From the NCBI RefSeq assembly GCF_028877475.1, contig NZ_CP113527.1, positions 1,915,501-1,979,500 of the forward strand: a stretch of 64,000 nucleotides of DNA. Direction: 5' to 3'. The stretch comes from Lysinibacillus irui. Its GTDB lineage: Bacteria > Bacillota > Bacilli > Bacillales_A > Planococcaceae. The translations under genes and the position numbers were made by a program. Under the pieces are notes generated by a model. The model saw only the letters and a program-made list of their open reading frames with translations. It made no database searches and was not told where the DNA came from. Of the stretch, positions 44,962 through 53,024 are shown one piece after another. The stretch's first letter is position 1; every line of letters starts with the position of its first letter.

Positions 44962-45642
44962 ATGCTAAGTGAGAAAAAAATATCAAAGTTAAAAAATATG
45001 TTAATTGAACAAAAACACTCGCTTCAACGAAGAATGGATACAGATGATGAATATTTAGAACGAGGAAGTTTACGGGATTCTGTTGATGAATTGTCAACGA
45101 TCGATAATCATCCAGCAGATTTAGGTACTGAATTATATGAACGTGAAAAAGATATGGCGTTAAAAGTCCATGACGATGATGAGTTAGCAAAAGTAAATGC
45201 CGCCTTACAAAAGATTGAGGACGGAACCTACGGCGTGTGTGAAGTTTGTCAACAAGATATCCCATATGATCGATTGGTAGCATTGCCTTATACCGCTTTT
45301 TGTATTGAACATACAGCAAAAGACGTTCCAACCGATCGACCGGTTGAAGAGCAAGTGATGCTTCCTCCAGTTGACAATTCTTTTTCTGGCCGAGATGACA
45401 AGGATGATATTCATGATTATGAAGATGTGTTTCAGGTTGTAGCAAAATATGGAACTTCCGAATCTCCGTCCGATTTTGAAGGGGATTTTGAAAATTATGA
45501 TGAATTATATGAAGACCCTGAAGAAATTGCCGTTAATGATGAATGGGATTCCTACCATATCTCCGAAACAGATGAATTAACACGCCAAGTTTCCATTCAA
45601 GAAGTAGAACACGCGAGAAAATTTGATTATTTAGAGGATTAA
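44962..45642 (+). CDS. yteA: TraR/DksA-type zinc-finger protein, YteA family
   Basis: 226 residues from ATG 44962. The N-terminal helical hairpin (LSEKKISKLKNMLIEQKHSL) and VDELSTIDNHPADLGTELYEREKD lead to the zinc finger CEVCQQDIPYDRLVALPYTAFC followed by IEH. The C-terminal part is acidic (DDKDDIHDYEDVFQVVAKYG) and ends in EHARKFDYLED-like text. This is the YteA family of the sporulating Bacillales. DksA relatives bind RNA polymerase; the exact role of YteA is not settled. Confidence 0.85.
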   Translation: MLSEKKISKLKNMLIEQKHSLQRRMDTDDEYLERGSLRDSVDELSTIDNHPADLGTELYEREKDMALKVHDDDELAKVNAALQKIEDGTYGVCEVCQQDIPYDRLVALPYTAFCIEHTAKDVPTDRPVEEQVMLPPVDNSFSGRDDKDDIHDYEDVFQVVAKYGTSESPSDFEGDFENYDELYEDPEEIAVNDEWDSYHISETDELTRQVSIQEVEHARKFDYLED

Positions 45643-45718
45643 ATCAAAAAAAAGTCTAACAAAATGCGTTATTGAAGTAACAGTTACTTTAGCTTAATAA
45701 ACGATATTCCACAATAGT

Positions 45719-45753
45719 GGCGCAATTCTCGAAGATGAATTGTGCCTTTTTCA
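45719..45753 (+). terminator. dispersed-family hairpin terminator
   Basis: TGGCGCAATTC and GAATTGTGCC with a wobble, then TTTTTC. Confidence 0.78.
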
Positions 45754-45923
45754 GTCATATTAACGCATGAACTATGGATTATTTCAGTTGAGCTAAATAC
45801 ACCGTATCTCATATTCAATAGTAGTGTGTGTAAAGAATGGAAACCCATGATGTATGAAATAATCTAGTCCTCTAATGCAAATAACACTTCTATAGAAAAC
45901 CAAATCAATACGGAGGTAAAAAA

Positions 45924-46829
45924 ATGAATGTCCTTGATTGTATCATTATAGGTGGAGGTGCTTCTGGGTTAAGTGCTAGCTTAACTTTAGGAAGGGCAAG
46001 GAGAAACATTGCATTATTGGACGATGGAACGAATAGGAATAGAGTGACACAAGCATCACATGGATTTATTACTCGTGATGGGATAGACCCACAAGCGTTT
46101 AAAGAAAAAGCGTTGAAAGAGCTGGAGATTTACCCGTCCGTATCATATTTTACTGCAACTGTTACGGAAATCATTAAGGATATAGGTAATGAGCGATTTA
46201 CTGTTAAAACAGCTACTAGTCAGGAATTTGTTTCAGAAAAAATAATACTCGCCACAGGTATTCAGGAAATATTTACCATACCCAGTATGAGAGAGTTTTA
46301 TGGCAAAAGCCTATTTAGTTGTCCGTATTGTGATGGCTGGGAGCAAAAAGATAAGCCATTAGTGGTTATTGCAGAAAAAGAAGAGCATGTACTGCATTTG
46401 ACTAAGTTAATTTATAATTGGTCGCAGGATTTGGTTGTCTTAACGAACGGAGTTCAATTATCTGAAGAAGGCAAAACAGAGTTACAAAAACACCATATCA
46501 AAATTATATCGGAAAAGATAAAAGACTTATTAGGTAATGACGGTTATTTACAAAAAATAGAGTTTGAAACAGGAGCAACAATAAGTAGAACGGGTGGATT
46601 TGTTGCCCCATCTTATTATCGCCCAAATCAATTTGCTGAGAAGCTAGGCTGTGACATACAAGAAGATGGGAAAGTTATAACAGATGGTGTTGGTAGAACA
46701 ACCCAAAAAAACGTATATATTGCAGGGGAGACCGAAAGATCAAAACCATCCTCTTTAATGATATCAGCTGCTAAAGGTAATAAAGCTGCGGTTTCAGTAA
46801 ATACGGATCTAACGATGGAACGCTTTTAA
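45924..46829 (+). CDS. thioredoxin-reductase-like FAD/NAD(P) oxidoreductase
   Basis: 301 residues; ACGGAGGTAAAAAA before the ATG. FAD-binding IIGGGASGLSASLTLGRARR (GxGxxS) at the start, ATGIQEIF, the redox pair in SCPYCDGWEQ (CxxC) and the C-terminal FAD contact YIAGE. The second GxGxxG-type nucleotide motif (VVIAEKEEH) is weak, so NAD(P)H use may differ. Substrate could be a thioredoxin-like protein or another disulfide. Not TrxB itself by the early sequence. Confidence 0.85.
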   Translation: MNVLDCIIIGGGASGLSASLTLGRARRNIALLDDGTNRNRVTQASHGFITRDGIDPQAFKEKALKELEIYPSVSYFTATVTEIIKDIGNERFTVKTATSQEFVSEKIILATGIQEIFTIPSMREFYGKSLFSCPYCDGWEQKDKPLVVIAEKEEHVLHLTKLIYNWSQDLVVLTNGVQLSEEGKTELQKHHIKIISEKIKDLLGNDGYLQKIEFETGATISRTGGFVAPSYYRPNQFAEKLGCDIQEDGKVITDGVGRTTQKNVYIAGETERSKPSSLMISAAKGNKAAVSVNTDLTMERF

Positions 46830-47191
46830 TTGTCAAAAACCTCTCCTTCATTTATATAAAAGCTTAGCTAGTATAACCCATCAGCGCCAATGGGTTGCCA
46901 CATCTTGCATTAGAATTCATATAAGATCGAAAGAACGGATTTTGATTTTAGAATTCGTTTTTTTCTTGTTGTTTAAAAAGGATTGAAGGGCATAGCATCG
47001 TATAATCCAGCGCATTTCTTTAGTAAGGAATGCGTTTTTTATTTCATTAATTCTTTACTCTACACGTTTTGCTTTTTGTTTTTTTAACTAAAAATTAAAT
47101 TGTAAAGCTTGCTTGACATATATAAATATGTAAAGTAAACTTTACTTATCGATAAATGTACAGTTTGCTTTACATTTATAAAGGAGGCTAT
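46830..47191 (+). promoter_or_regulatory. promoter and operator region of the XRE gene, with an upstream hairpin
   Basis: Hairpin of the dispersed family at 47010-47042 (GCGCATTTCTT with GGAATGCGTTTTTT). Promoter TTGACA (47113-47118), 17 nt, TAAACT (47136-47141). GTAAAGT-AA-ACTTTAC (47130-47145) is a perfect palindrome over the -10 box; GTACAGTTTGCTTTAC (47159-47174) is a related imperfect site and TGTAAAGC at 47101 a half site. These suggest autorepression. Confidence 0.65.
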
Positions 47192-47395
47192 ATGAAAAAC
47201 AGAATTCGAGAATTACGAAAATTGAAGAAGATTACTCAGGAAGAATTGTCGAGACAAGTAGGTGTCTCTCGGCAATCAATCATTGCTATTGAATCAGGAA
47301 AATTCAATCCATCCTTAGAGCTTGCTTACAACATTTCTAAAGCTTTCAATAGCACAATTGAAGAAGTGTTTATATTTGAAGAGGGGGGAATGTAA
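47192..47395 (+). CDS. small XRE family repressor
   Basis: 67 residues from ATG 47192, right after AAAGGAGG. The whole protein is one helix-turn-helix domain: [42 protein letters not shown], then [13 protein letters not shown]. Proteins of this size (YozG-like) often regulate their own operon with a membrane partner. Palindromes overlap the promoter, and the next gene starts on the last base of its stop codon. Confidence 0.9.
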   Translation: MKNRIRELRKLKKITQEELSRQVGVSRQSIIAIESGKFNPSLELAYNISKAFNSTIEEVFIFEEGGM

Positions 47396-47889
47396 TGATG
47401 GAGCTTAATATCTGGGGTATGATTGGATTGTATGGGGGAGTGATAGGTGGACTCCTTGGATGGTGGTTCGGACGAAAGAAAGCTAGAAAAAATAGAGGTT
47501 TAGACGAGCTGTACTACCATATTTGGCAAAAGGCGAGATCCTATTCATGGTATGTGACGTTAGGAGCGCTGTATGTTTTCTTTACGTTAATCATTTTTGG
47601 AATAGAATTAAGCACTGCTATGGTTTTAGGTATCCTTTTATTAACACACATAGCGAGTTGGGGAATCATTGGAATTATTTTGAGCATTAACATGTCCAGT
47701 ACAGCCCCGTTGAAGCCCTCCCGCGTGAAAATTGGTATAATCGTCTTTGTTACATCAATTATCGTTTTTACAATAATTTCGATCCTGACGACAAACTGGC
47801 TGTTCTTAATATTTAGTATCCCACCTAATTTAATTGCACTTTTTATCGCATTTACACCAAAGCAAGAAGATTCCGAGGTAACCTACTAG
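47395..47889 (+). CDS. multi-pass membrane protein, partner of the XRE repressor
   Basis: 164 residues. Start overlaps the stop of the repressor (TAATG), so translation is coupled. Four to five helices (about 8-25, 48-68, 74-98, 113-133, 137-155), with a basic stretch WWFGRKKARKNRG after the first. XRE plus small membrane protein is a common Bacillus pair (DUF2178/DUF3796-like in other cases), but this family is not identified. Confidence 0.7.
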   Translation: MMELNIWGMIGLYGGVIGGLLGWWFGRKKARKNRGLDELYYHIWQKARSYSWYVTLGALYVFFTLIIFGIELSTAMVLGILLLTHIASWGIIGIILSINMSSTAPLKPSRVKIGIIVFVTSIIVFTIISILTTNWLFLIFSIPPNLIALFIAFTPKQEDSEVTY

Positions 47890-47905
47890 ATTTCCTTTAA
47901 CGTTT

Positions 47906-47947
47906 TTCCCCTTTAGATTTTTTAATCTATAGGGGTGTTTTTTTCTA
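47906..47947 (+). terminator. terminator of the XRE operon
   Basis: CCCC..AGATT and AATCT..GGGG form a stem with a TTTT loop, followed by TGTTTTTTTTC. Confidence 0.82.
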
Positions 47948-48111
47948 AATGAAAAGAACATTATTATTTGGCAATATCGATTTGGAACTGTTTCCATTCG
48001 AGGGCAATTGGTTGATTTAGGTCATAAGGAAAATTTATGAATTTTTATAATTAACCCCTATTATTATTTATAGACTGTATGTGATATGTTAAAGAAAAAG
48101 GGGGATTGGTA

Positions 48112-48168
48112 ATGCTATTTGATGATCAAGCTGTTGATAATATTTTCTACAAAAATGCACTTAAATAG
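48112..48168 (+). CDS. possible 18-codon leader or gene remnant before the GNAT gene
   Basis: AAAGGGGGATTGGTA leads to ATG 48112 and an 18-codon frame (MLFDDQAVDNIFYKNALK). The ribosome site is strong. Downstream before the GNAT gene are a small hairpin (ACTTT-CACG-AAAGT) and an inverted repeat ATAATCA/TGATTAT (48214-48232) just ahead of AAGGAGG. It may be the start of a lost gene or a leader peptide. Confidence 0.3.
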   Translation: MLFDDQAVDNIFYKNALK

Positions 48169-48248
48169 TGTTTCAAGTAATTAATTGCACAATTTGAACT
48201 TTCACGAAAGTGGATAATCAAAGACTGATTATTCAAGGAGGGATTTAA

Positions 48249-48707
48249 TTGGAAACAGAATATAGAATAGCTACAGAGCAAGATTTAGAAAGTATTGTTG
48301 CAATGCTTGCAGATGATGTTTTGGGACGTACCCGAGAGCGGTATGAGCATCCACTTCCCGATAGTTATAAAAAAGCATTTGAGGCTATTACATCCGACCC
48401 TAATAACGAGTTAATAGTGGCATGTCACGGTAATGAAGTGATTGGCGTACAACAAATTACGTTTACTCCTTATCTAACACATACAGGTGGATGGCGAGCT
48501 ACTATTGAGGGAGTTAGAATTTCTTCTACTGTAAGAGGAATGGGTGTAGGTACTGGACTTATAAAATGGGCAATTCAGCGTGCGAAAGAACGTGGATGTC
48601 ATATTGTTCAACTTACAACTGATAAACAAAGGCCAGATGCGTTAAAGTTTTATGAGCGAATAGGTTTTAAAGCAACGCACGAAGGTTTAAAACTAAAGCT
48701 TGAATAA
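48249..48707 (+). CDS. GNAT family N-acetyltransferase
   Basis: 152 residues from TTG 48249, 5-6 nt after AAGGAGGGA. METEYRIATEQDLESIVAMLADD, then VRISSTVRGMGVGTGLIKWAIQRAKERGC (acetyl-CoA motif RGMGVG) and TTDKQRPDALKFYERIGFKATHEGLKLKL, a complete single-domain acetyltransferase. Substrate unknown; resembles the YhbS/aminoglycoside-like branch. Ends in a dispersed-family hairpin. Confidence 0.87.
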   Translation: METEYRIATEQDLESIVAMLADDVLGRTRERYEHPLPDSYKKAFEAITSDPNNELIVACHGNEVIGVQQITFTPYLTHTGGWRATIEGVRISSTVRGMGVGTGLIKWAIQRAKERGCHIVQLTTDKQRPDALKFYERIGFKATHEGLKLKLE

Positions 48708-49064
48708 TTTTTTTATTACTAGCGGATGTTTTAATTGAATAACAGACTTCCACCAGGACGCTTTTCAGAATAAGAATAGCGTCTTTTTAGAATTCAGCAA
48801 TTCTTACTTTTCTTCCTAATCAAACTCCTTTGCCCCCTGGAAAATCCCTTCCCTGAAATACTTTCTTTTCGGTAGTAATGATCCTTTTAAAGGTAACCAA
48901 TAACAATAGCTAAAAACCTCTACCAGATTACGGTAATTGTATAGGAATCGTCTTACTCGAAGACATATTATATTTCCATATTTTACAGTCTATTAAAATT
49001 TGTAGCAGTCATGTAAACTACGACTATTGGAAAAAATTTAATAGAAGAAAGTAGAGGCAAACCA
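48708..49064 (+). other. intergenic region with dispersed hairpin
   Basis: AGGACGCTTTTC with GAATAGCGTCTTTTT (48755-48790) is a terminator of the dispersed group. No other feature is supported before the SLH gene. Confidence 0.5.
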
Positions 49065-50186
49065 ATGAAAGCACTATATGTTTTATTATCTTCCCTTGTA
49101 CTATTTGGGTTTATTACCGTTTCTCCAGCAGAAGCAGCAGAAAAATCCATTGATTTGTATTATATGGATGATGTCGATTATGATCATTGGGCATACAATG
49201 AATTGGAGCGTTTCTTGTATGCGGATATTATTGACGGATATGTGGAAACAGAATCGTTTGAGGAAGATGGAGAGAAATATGAATATACATACGTCTCAGT
49301 AAAACCAAAAAATTCGATTACTCGTGCTGAATTTACGAAAATTTTAGTGAATTCAATGAATCTACGTGCAGGTGAAACAGTAAAAACGTTCCCTGATGTA
49401 AAACCGGCAAATTGGTATTACGAGTATGTTAAGGTTGCCAGTAGCCAAGGCATTATCAATGGTAAACCAGACGGTGCTTTCCGACCGAATGATAAGATTA
49501 CACGTAATGAAATGGCAGTCATGATTTACCGTGCATTCAAGACAAAGCTTGATTTTACAGCAACAGGAAAAGCATTCCCTGATGTACCACAGGGGAATTT
49601 TGCTTATGAAGCGGTTATGAAAACGGCAGCTTTAGGAATTATCAAAGGGTACGGAGATATCTTCAAACCTTACAATGATGCAACTCGTGCTGAAGCGATC
49701 GTGATGATTGACCGTGCCTTGCATCTAGTGCCAGGAACAGATGAAGATCAACTTGCAATCATTCAAACAGTTGATCGTAACATTAAAGATGAGATGAAAT
49801 TCACTAAACAACAAGATGTAGAAGCATTAAAAGCCCTTTATCGTGATACGACAATTGGTTACCAACTGGCTTATTCACTGGATAGTTTGGATATGACAGG
49901 TATGATTGAAGAATCAGATATTAAATTCACAATGGAACAGATTGGTGAAAATGAGATCAATGCTGTTTCTGTAAGTAATCATTTTGCTCAAGTCCGCATC
50001 GATAACTTAGTATATAAAGTATCTTTGACAGCTCCAGATATGTCTTTTAACACGACAATTGACTTATCAGGAACTGCTTATCTTAAGAAAAATGATGATG
50101 GTAAATGGAAAATTTATAATGTTGTTCTTGATGAAGATGACGATGACCAAGATTGGAAAGAAACATTAGAAACTGAGATCAACTAA
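49065..50186 (+). CDS. S-layer homology domain protein
   Basis: 373 residues with signal peptide 1-24 (cleavage near AEA-AE). Three SLH repeats at about 30-108, 110-166 and 172-226: ITRAEFTKILV, ITRNEMAVMIYRA and ATRAEAIVMIDRAL, each after a FPDV or similar motif. SLH domains bind pyruvylated secondary cell-wall polymer. The C-terminal part (about 235-373) is a mixed alpha/beta domain ending in an acidic DEDDDDQDWKE tail. Probably surface-anchored; the C-terminal role is unknown. A strong terminator follows. Confidence 0.92.
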   Translation: MKALYVLLSSLVLFGFITVSPAEAAEKSIDLYYMDDVDYDHWAYNELERFLYADIIDGYVETESFEEDGEKYEYTYVSVKPKNSITRAEFTKILVNSMNLRAGETVKTFPDVKPANWYYEYVKVASSQGIINGKPDGAFRPNDKITRNEMAVMIYRAFKTKLDFTATGKAFPDVPQGNFAYEAVMKTAALGIIKGYGDIFKPYNDATRAEAIVMIDRALHLVPGTDEDQLAIIQTVDRNIKDEMKFTKQQDVEALKALYRDTTIGYQLAYSLDSLDMTGMIEESDIKFTMEQIGENEINAVSVSNHFAQVRIDNLVYKVSLTAPDMSFNTTIDLSGTAYLKKNDDGKWKIYNVVLDEDDDDQDWKETLETEIN

Positions 50187-50191
50187 GTACG

Positions 50192-50226
50192 AAAAAAGCG
50201 GATTCATCTCAAATCCGCTTTTTTTT
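50192..50226 (+). terminator. terminator of the SLH gene
   Basis: AAAAAAGCGGATT and AATCCGC around CATCTCA, then eight T. Confidence 0.93.
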
Positions 50227-50320
50227 CTTATTGTCTAACAATTCAACATCGTTTGCCTCTTGTTAAGAAAGGGTAAAGTCATCAATTTGATATTCCAATC
50301 ATTTATGATATTCAATGAAA

Positions 50321-50356
50321 GGGCACGATTCTATAGATAGAATCGTGCTTTTTCTT
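50321..50356 (+). repeat. dispersed-family hairpin
   Basis: GGGCACGATTCTAT and ATAGAATCGTGCTTTTTC pair almost perfectly. Located 90 bp upstream of the beta-propeller gene, after the SLH terminator. Confidence 0.7.
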
Positions 50357-50443
50357 TAGTATAAGTGCAGATTATGGGAATAGGATAATTGTTAGCTATT
50401 TGGGCAAAGTAATTGTTAAATCATTATTGTAGGAGAGATGGAT

Positions 50444-51670
50444 GTGGGAATTCGAATTTTAATACTACTCACTCTACTCTGTTTTCATGTTTCATCGATA
50501 GCAAATGCTGAAACCCCACTAACAGCTGTATTTATCCGTGATCATCAGCTATGGCTCAAAGAGGGGAGTCAAGAAATACAACTTACGAAGGACCGCTATA
50601 TATATTCGCCGAAATGGTCATATGACGGTCGTTTCATTGGATATATTGATGGTGATGAAAAGGGAGAAAAATCGGATTTATTCATTTATGATAGGAAGGA
50701 AAAAGACAGCTACCAACCTTACGTAAGGGTCGTAACCTCTGACTTTAAATGGTCACCGAACAAAAATCAGCTGGCCTACACCGAGCAAGGTATATTAAAT
50801 GTGACAAATATACAGAATGGCCGCCCACAAGGATTTGAAAATGTCTCATTAGGTGTTAGTGCTTTTGAATGGTTTCCAAACGGCAAAGAATTTATTGTTT
50901 CATCACAATCCAACCTACTTCCTACAGGATGGAGCCCAATCCCACTGTATAGAATTCCGGTAGATGCAAATCTTGCGAAGGATAAGATAAAGCCTTTTTT
51001 TACAATTCAAACGAAAGTACCTGACTTATTTGGGATTGATGCCGATTATTTTAAGTGGAGTTCTGACGGCAAGTGGGTTAGCTTTTTAGTTGTACCTACA
51101 GCTTCTTGGTCAATGGACAGTAATACATTAAGTGTTTTATCATCACAAGGAAAATATTTTCAAGCTGTGGGGAAAATGTTAGGGTTTAAAGATTGGTTTA
51201 AGTGGGCTCCATTCGCCAATGAATTAGCTTATATATCAGGAGAAGGAAGATTTTTCGTTGAAAACAAGCACATGACGATTGCCGAAATACCTACAATTAA
51301 ACAACAAAAAGAATATACACCTGAAGGCTTTGTAGACCTTGATCTGGAATGGTACTCTAAAGATTTAGTCATTGTGGCTCGTGCAAAAGAAAACAAGGAG
51401 TGGAAAGTCGGTCCTGTACCAACTATGTTCACAGCTCTTTACGCTATCAACATAAGAACGGGAGAGCAAAAACAAATTACATCTCCAGGGGAGAATGAAC
51501 TTGACGAAGATCCTCAAGTTGTTGGACCCTATCTTACTTGGTTTCGAAAGAAGGCAGAGCAAATGAAAGGTGATGTATGGGTAAAAAATACTTTAACAGG
51601 TCAAGAGTATATTTGGCTCAAAAATGTAGATTATGCCCCAACATTTTTTACACCAAAGCAAAGCCCTTAA
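50444..51670 (+). CDS. secreted TolB-like beta-propeller protein
   Basis: 408 residues from GTG 50444 (8 nt after GGAG; an ATG at 50438 overlaps the site). Signal peptide (ILILLTLLCFHVSSIANAE). Repeated blades: YSPKWSYDGRFIGYIDGDEK, DFKWSPNKNQLAYTE, AFEWFPNGKEFIVSS, YFKWSSDGKWVSFLV and WFKWAPFANELAYIS, the WSPDGxxI pattern of TolB/WD40-like propellers. Such propellers bind proteins or polymers at the cell surface. No anchor is visible. Confidence 0.82.
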   Translation: MGIRILILLTLLCFHVSSIANAETPLTAVFIRDHQLWLKEGSQEIQLTKDRYIYSPKWSYDGRFIGYIDGDEKGEKSDLFIYDRKEKDSYQPYVRVVTSDFKWSPNKNQLAYTEQGILNVTNIQNGRPQGFENVSLGVSAFEWFPNGKEFIVSSQSNLLPTGWSPIPLYRIPVDANLAKDKIKPFFTIQTKVPDLFGIDADYFKWSSDGKWVSFLVVPTASWSMDSNTLSVLSSQGKYFQAVGKMLGFKDWFKWAPFANELAYISGEGRFFVENKHMTIAEIPTIKQQKEYTPEGFVDLDLEWYSKDLVIVARAKENKEWKVGPVPTMFTALYAINIRTGEQKQITSPGENELDEDPQVVGPYLTWFRKKAEQMKGDVWVKNTLTGQEYIWLKNVDYAPTFFTPKQSP

Positions 51671-51686
51671 AAAATCTAACAACAAG

Positions 51687-51723
51687 CTGGCGCGATTCTT
51701 GAAAAAGAATGGTGCCTTTTTCT
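51687..51723 (+). terminator. dispersed-family hairpin terminator
   Basis: CTGGCGCGATTCTT and AAGAATGGTGCC pair with two wobbles, then TTTTTC. Confidence 0.75.
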
Positions 51724-51868
51724 ATAGAGAGTGGTTATTTAGATATGGTTCTTCAAAGTTATAGAAATAATTGAGTTTTGTCCAATTCAATAGCCACCAT
51801 CAATCTATTCAAAACGTATGAATAGCAATCCAACGGGAACAATAGTTGTAAAATGGAGGGTTCGAAAG

Positions 51869-52282
51869 ATGAGAAGACTTTTTGTATTAGTATTTATAGC
51901 TTTTATTACCTTGAATCTAACAGGTAATGTTGAAGGAGTTTTTGCAAATCGAGACAACGAAGAATTTAAAGATATTTATGAGAGAAAAGTTCCCCAAACA
52001 TTTCATTTTACGTACGACTATGAGAATCTATACAAGTTCCTTGATATGAGTGAAAAAGAATACAGGTCTGAATGGGAAAGCGGAAAAACGATAGCTGAAA
52101 TGGCAGAAAAACATGAGATCTATCCTCAACAATTGATATCATACCTAGCAGAAAAACAATTTGAAGCATTAGATAAAGCACTAGAGAATGGAGAGATTGA
52201 CCGTTACTTTTATTATGATTATGCGATATCTTATATGAGAAGCGATATTATTGAATTTATCAATCGAAATCCAAAAAAATAA
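51869..52282 (+). CDS. small secreted helical protein
   Basis: 137 residues from ATG 51869, 9 nt after GGAGG. Signal peptide 1-25 (LFVLVFIAFITLNLTG, cleavage near VFA-NR). The mature part is helical and acidic; LDMSEKEYRSEWESGKTIAEMAEKHEI followed by LAEKQFEALDKALENGEID resembles the GxTIAExAKxxG plus GxIxxxQ pattern of YckD-like and related secreted Bacillus proteins. Function unknown; the similarity is weak. Confidence 0.6.
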   Translation: MRRLFVLVFIAFITLNLTGNVEGVFANRDNEEFKDIYERKVPQTFHFTYDYENLYKFLDMSEKEYRSEWESGKTIAEMAEKHEIYPQQLISYLAEKQFEALDKALENGEIDRYFYYDYAISYMRSDIIEFINRNPKK

Positions 52283-52601
52283 TATATTGATCCAAATGTT
52301 GATGGAAAAAAAGCTTCCCAAAGCAAGGTTTAGGGTGTTGTTACCTGACTTTGATTTGGGAATGCTTTTGCTGCATAAAGCACCTGCTAAAAAAGAGCTG
52401 CCAAAGCAACTCCCATAACTTAAATTAAATGCCCTTCGCAAGATCAGGTACTATGCCAAAGCTCAATTTCTTATTTATTATCGTTACTCAGGCACATTTC
52501 TACAATTCGATTGTGCCAAATATTATATAAAAAGAGTTGTAAATGTTTATGTTAAAATCTAGGTGATTTAAGTAGTTGTGTGAATAGGAGGACAAAAAGA
52601 T
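52283..52601 (+). other. intergenic region with a large stem-loop
   Basis: AAAAGC-TTCCCAAA (52309-52322) pairs with TTTGGGAA-T-GCTTTT (52355-52369), a probable terminator with a 32-nt loop that itself can pair (AGGT/ACCT). A second inverted repeat GGCACA/TGTGCC lies at 52491-52516. No gene seen. Confidence 0.55.
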
Positions 52602-52847
52602 ATGAAAAGAGAGGGAATAGTTAAATGGTTTAAAGAAGAAAAGGGGAATGGTCGTATTATGCTTGACGGAGAGAATAAAAATGATGTTTTCGTTCATTTC
52701 TGTTCAATCTTACCTGATAACGAAAGGTTTTCAGATGGATTCAGGTTTCTTAAAGAAGGACAAAAAGTATCATTCGATTTAATAGAAAAGCCTAATTCTA
52801 CTGAACAGAAACAAGTTGCGGAGAATGTAATAATTAATTCTGATTAA
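52602..52847 (+). CDS. cold-shock-domain protein, divergent
   Basis: 81 residues; ATAGGAGGACAAAAAGAT before the ATG. MKREGIVKWFKEEKGNGRIML and KNDVFVHFCSI are RNP1/RNP2-like parts of a CSD, but KGNGRI replaces the usual KGFGFI, so one or two aromatic RNA-binding residues are lost. A 12-residue insertion (LPDNERFSDGFR) follows. Compared with CspA-type proteins (65-67 residues) it is longer. Possibly a single-strand nucleic-acid-binding protein with altered affinity. Confidence 0.8.
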   Translation: MKREGIVKWFKEEKGNGRIMLDGENKNDVFVHFCSILPDNERFSDGFRFLKEGQKVSFDLIEKPNSTEQKQVAENVIINSD

Positions 52848-52969
52848 AGTATGATTAATCATCAAGGGCATTTCTTTTTTCCTTCATAATGTTTCGATAT
52901 CCAGGAAGAGGGGGGCTAATTTGAAAAAACCAAATTGATAAAAAGGGTTCCGAAGTTTCATTCGTTATT

Positions 52970-52999
52970 AAAAAAGAAAACCCACTTATTTGAAGTGGG
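52970..52999 (-). terminator. terminator of the tRNA-ligase gene
   Basis: CCCACTT (52981-52987) and AAGTGGG (52993-52999); on the minus strand TTTTCTTTTTT follows. Confidence 0.85.
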
Positions 53000-53024
53000 C
53001 TTAATAATTACCGAAATGATCAAT

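Noticed and set aside
44924..45445. 173-codon minus-strand frame opposite the YteA gene
   Set aside because: His/Leu-rich shadow of an acidic protein; no start signals.
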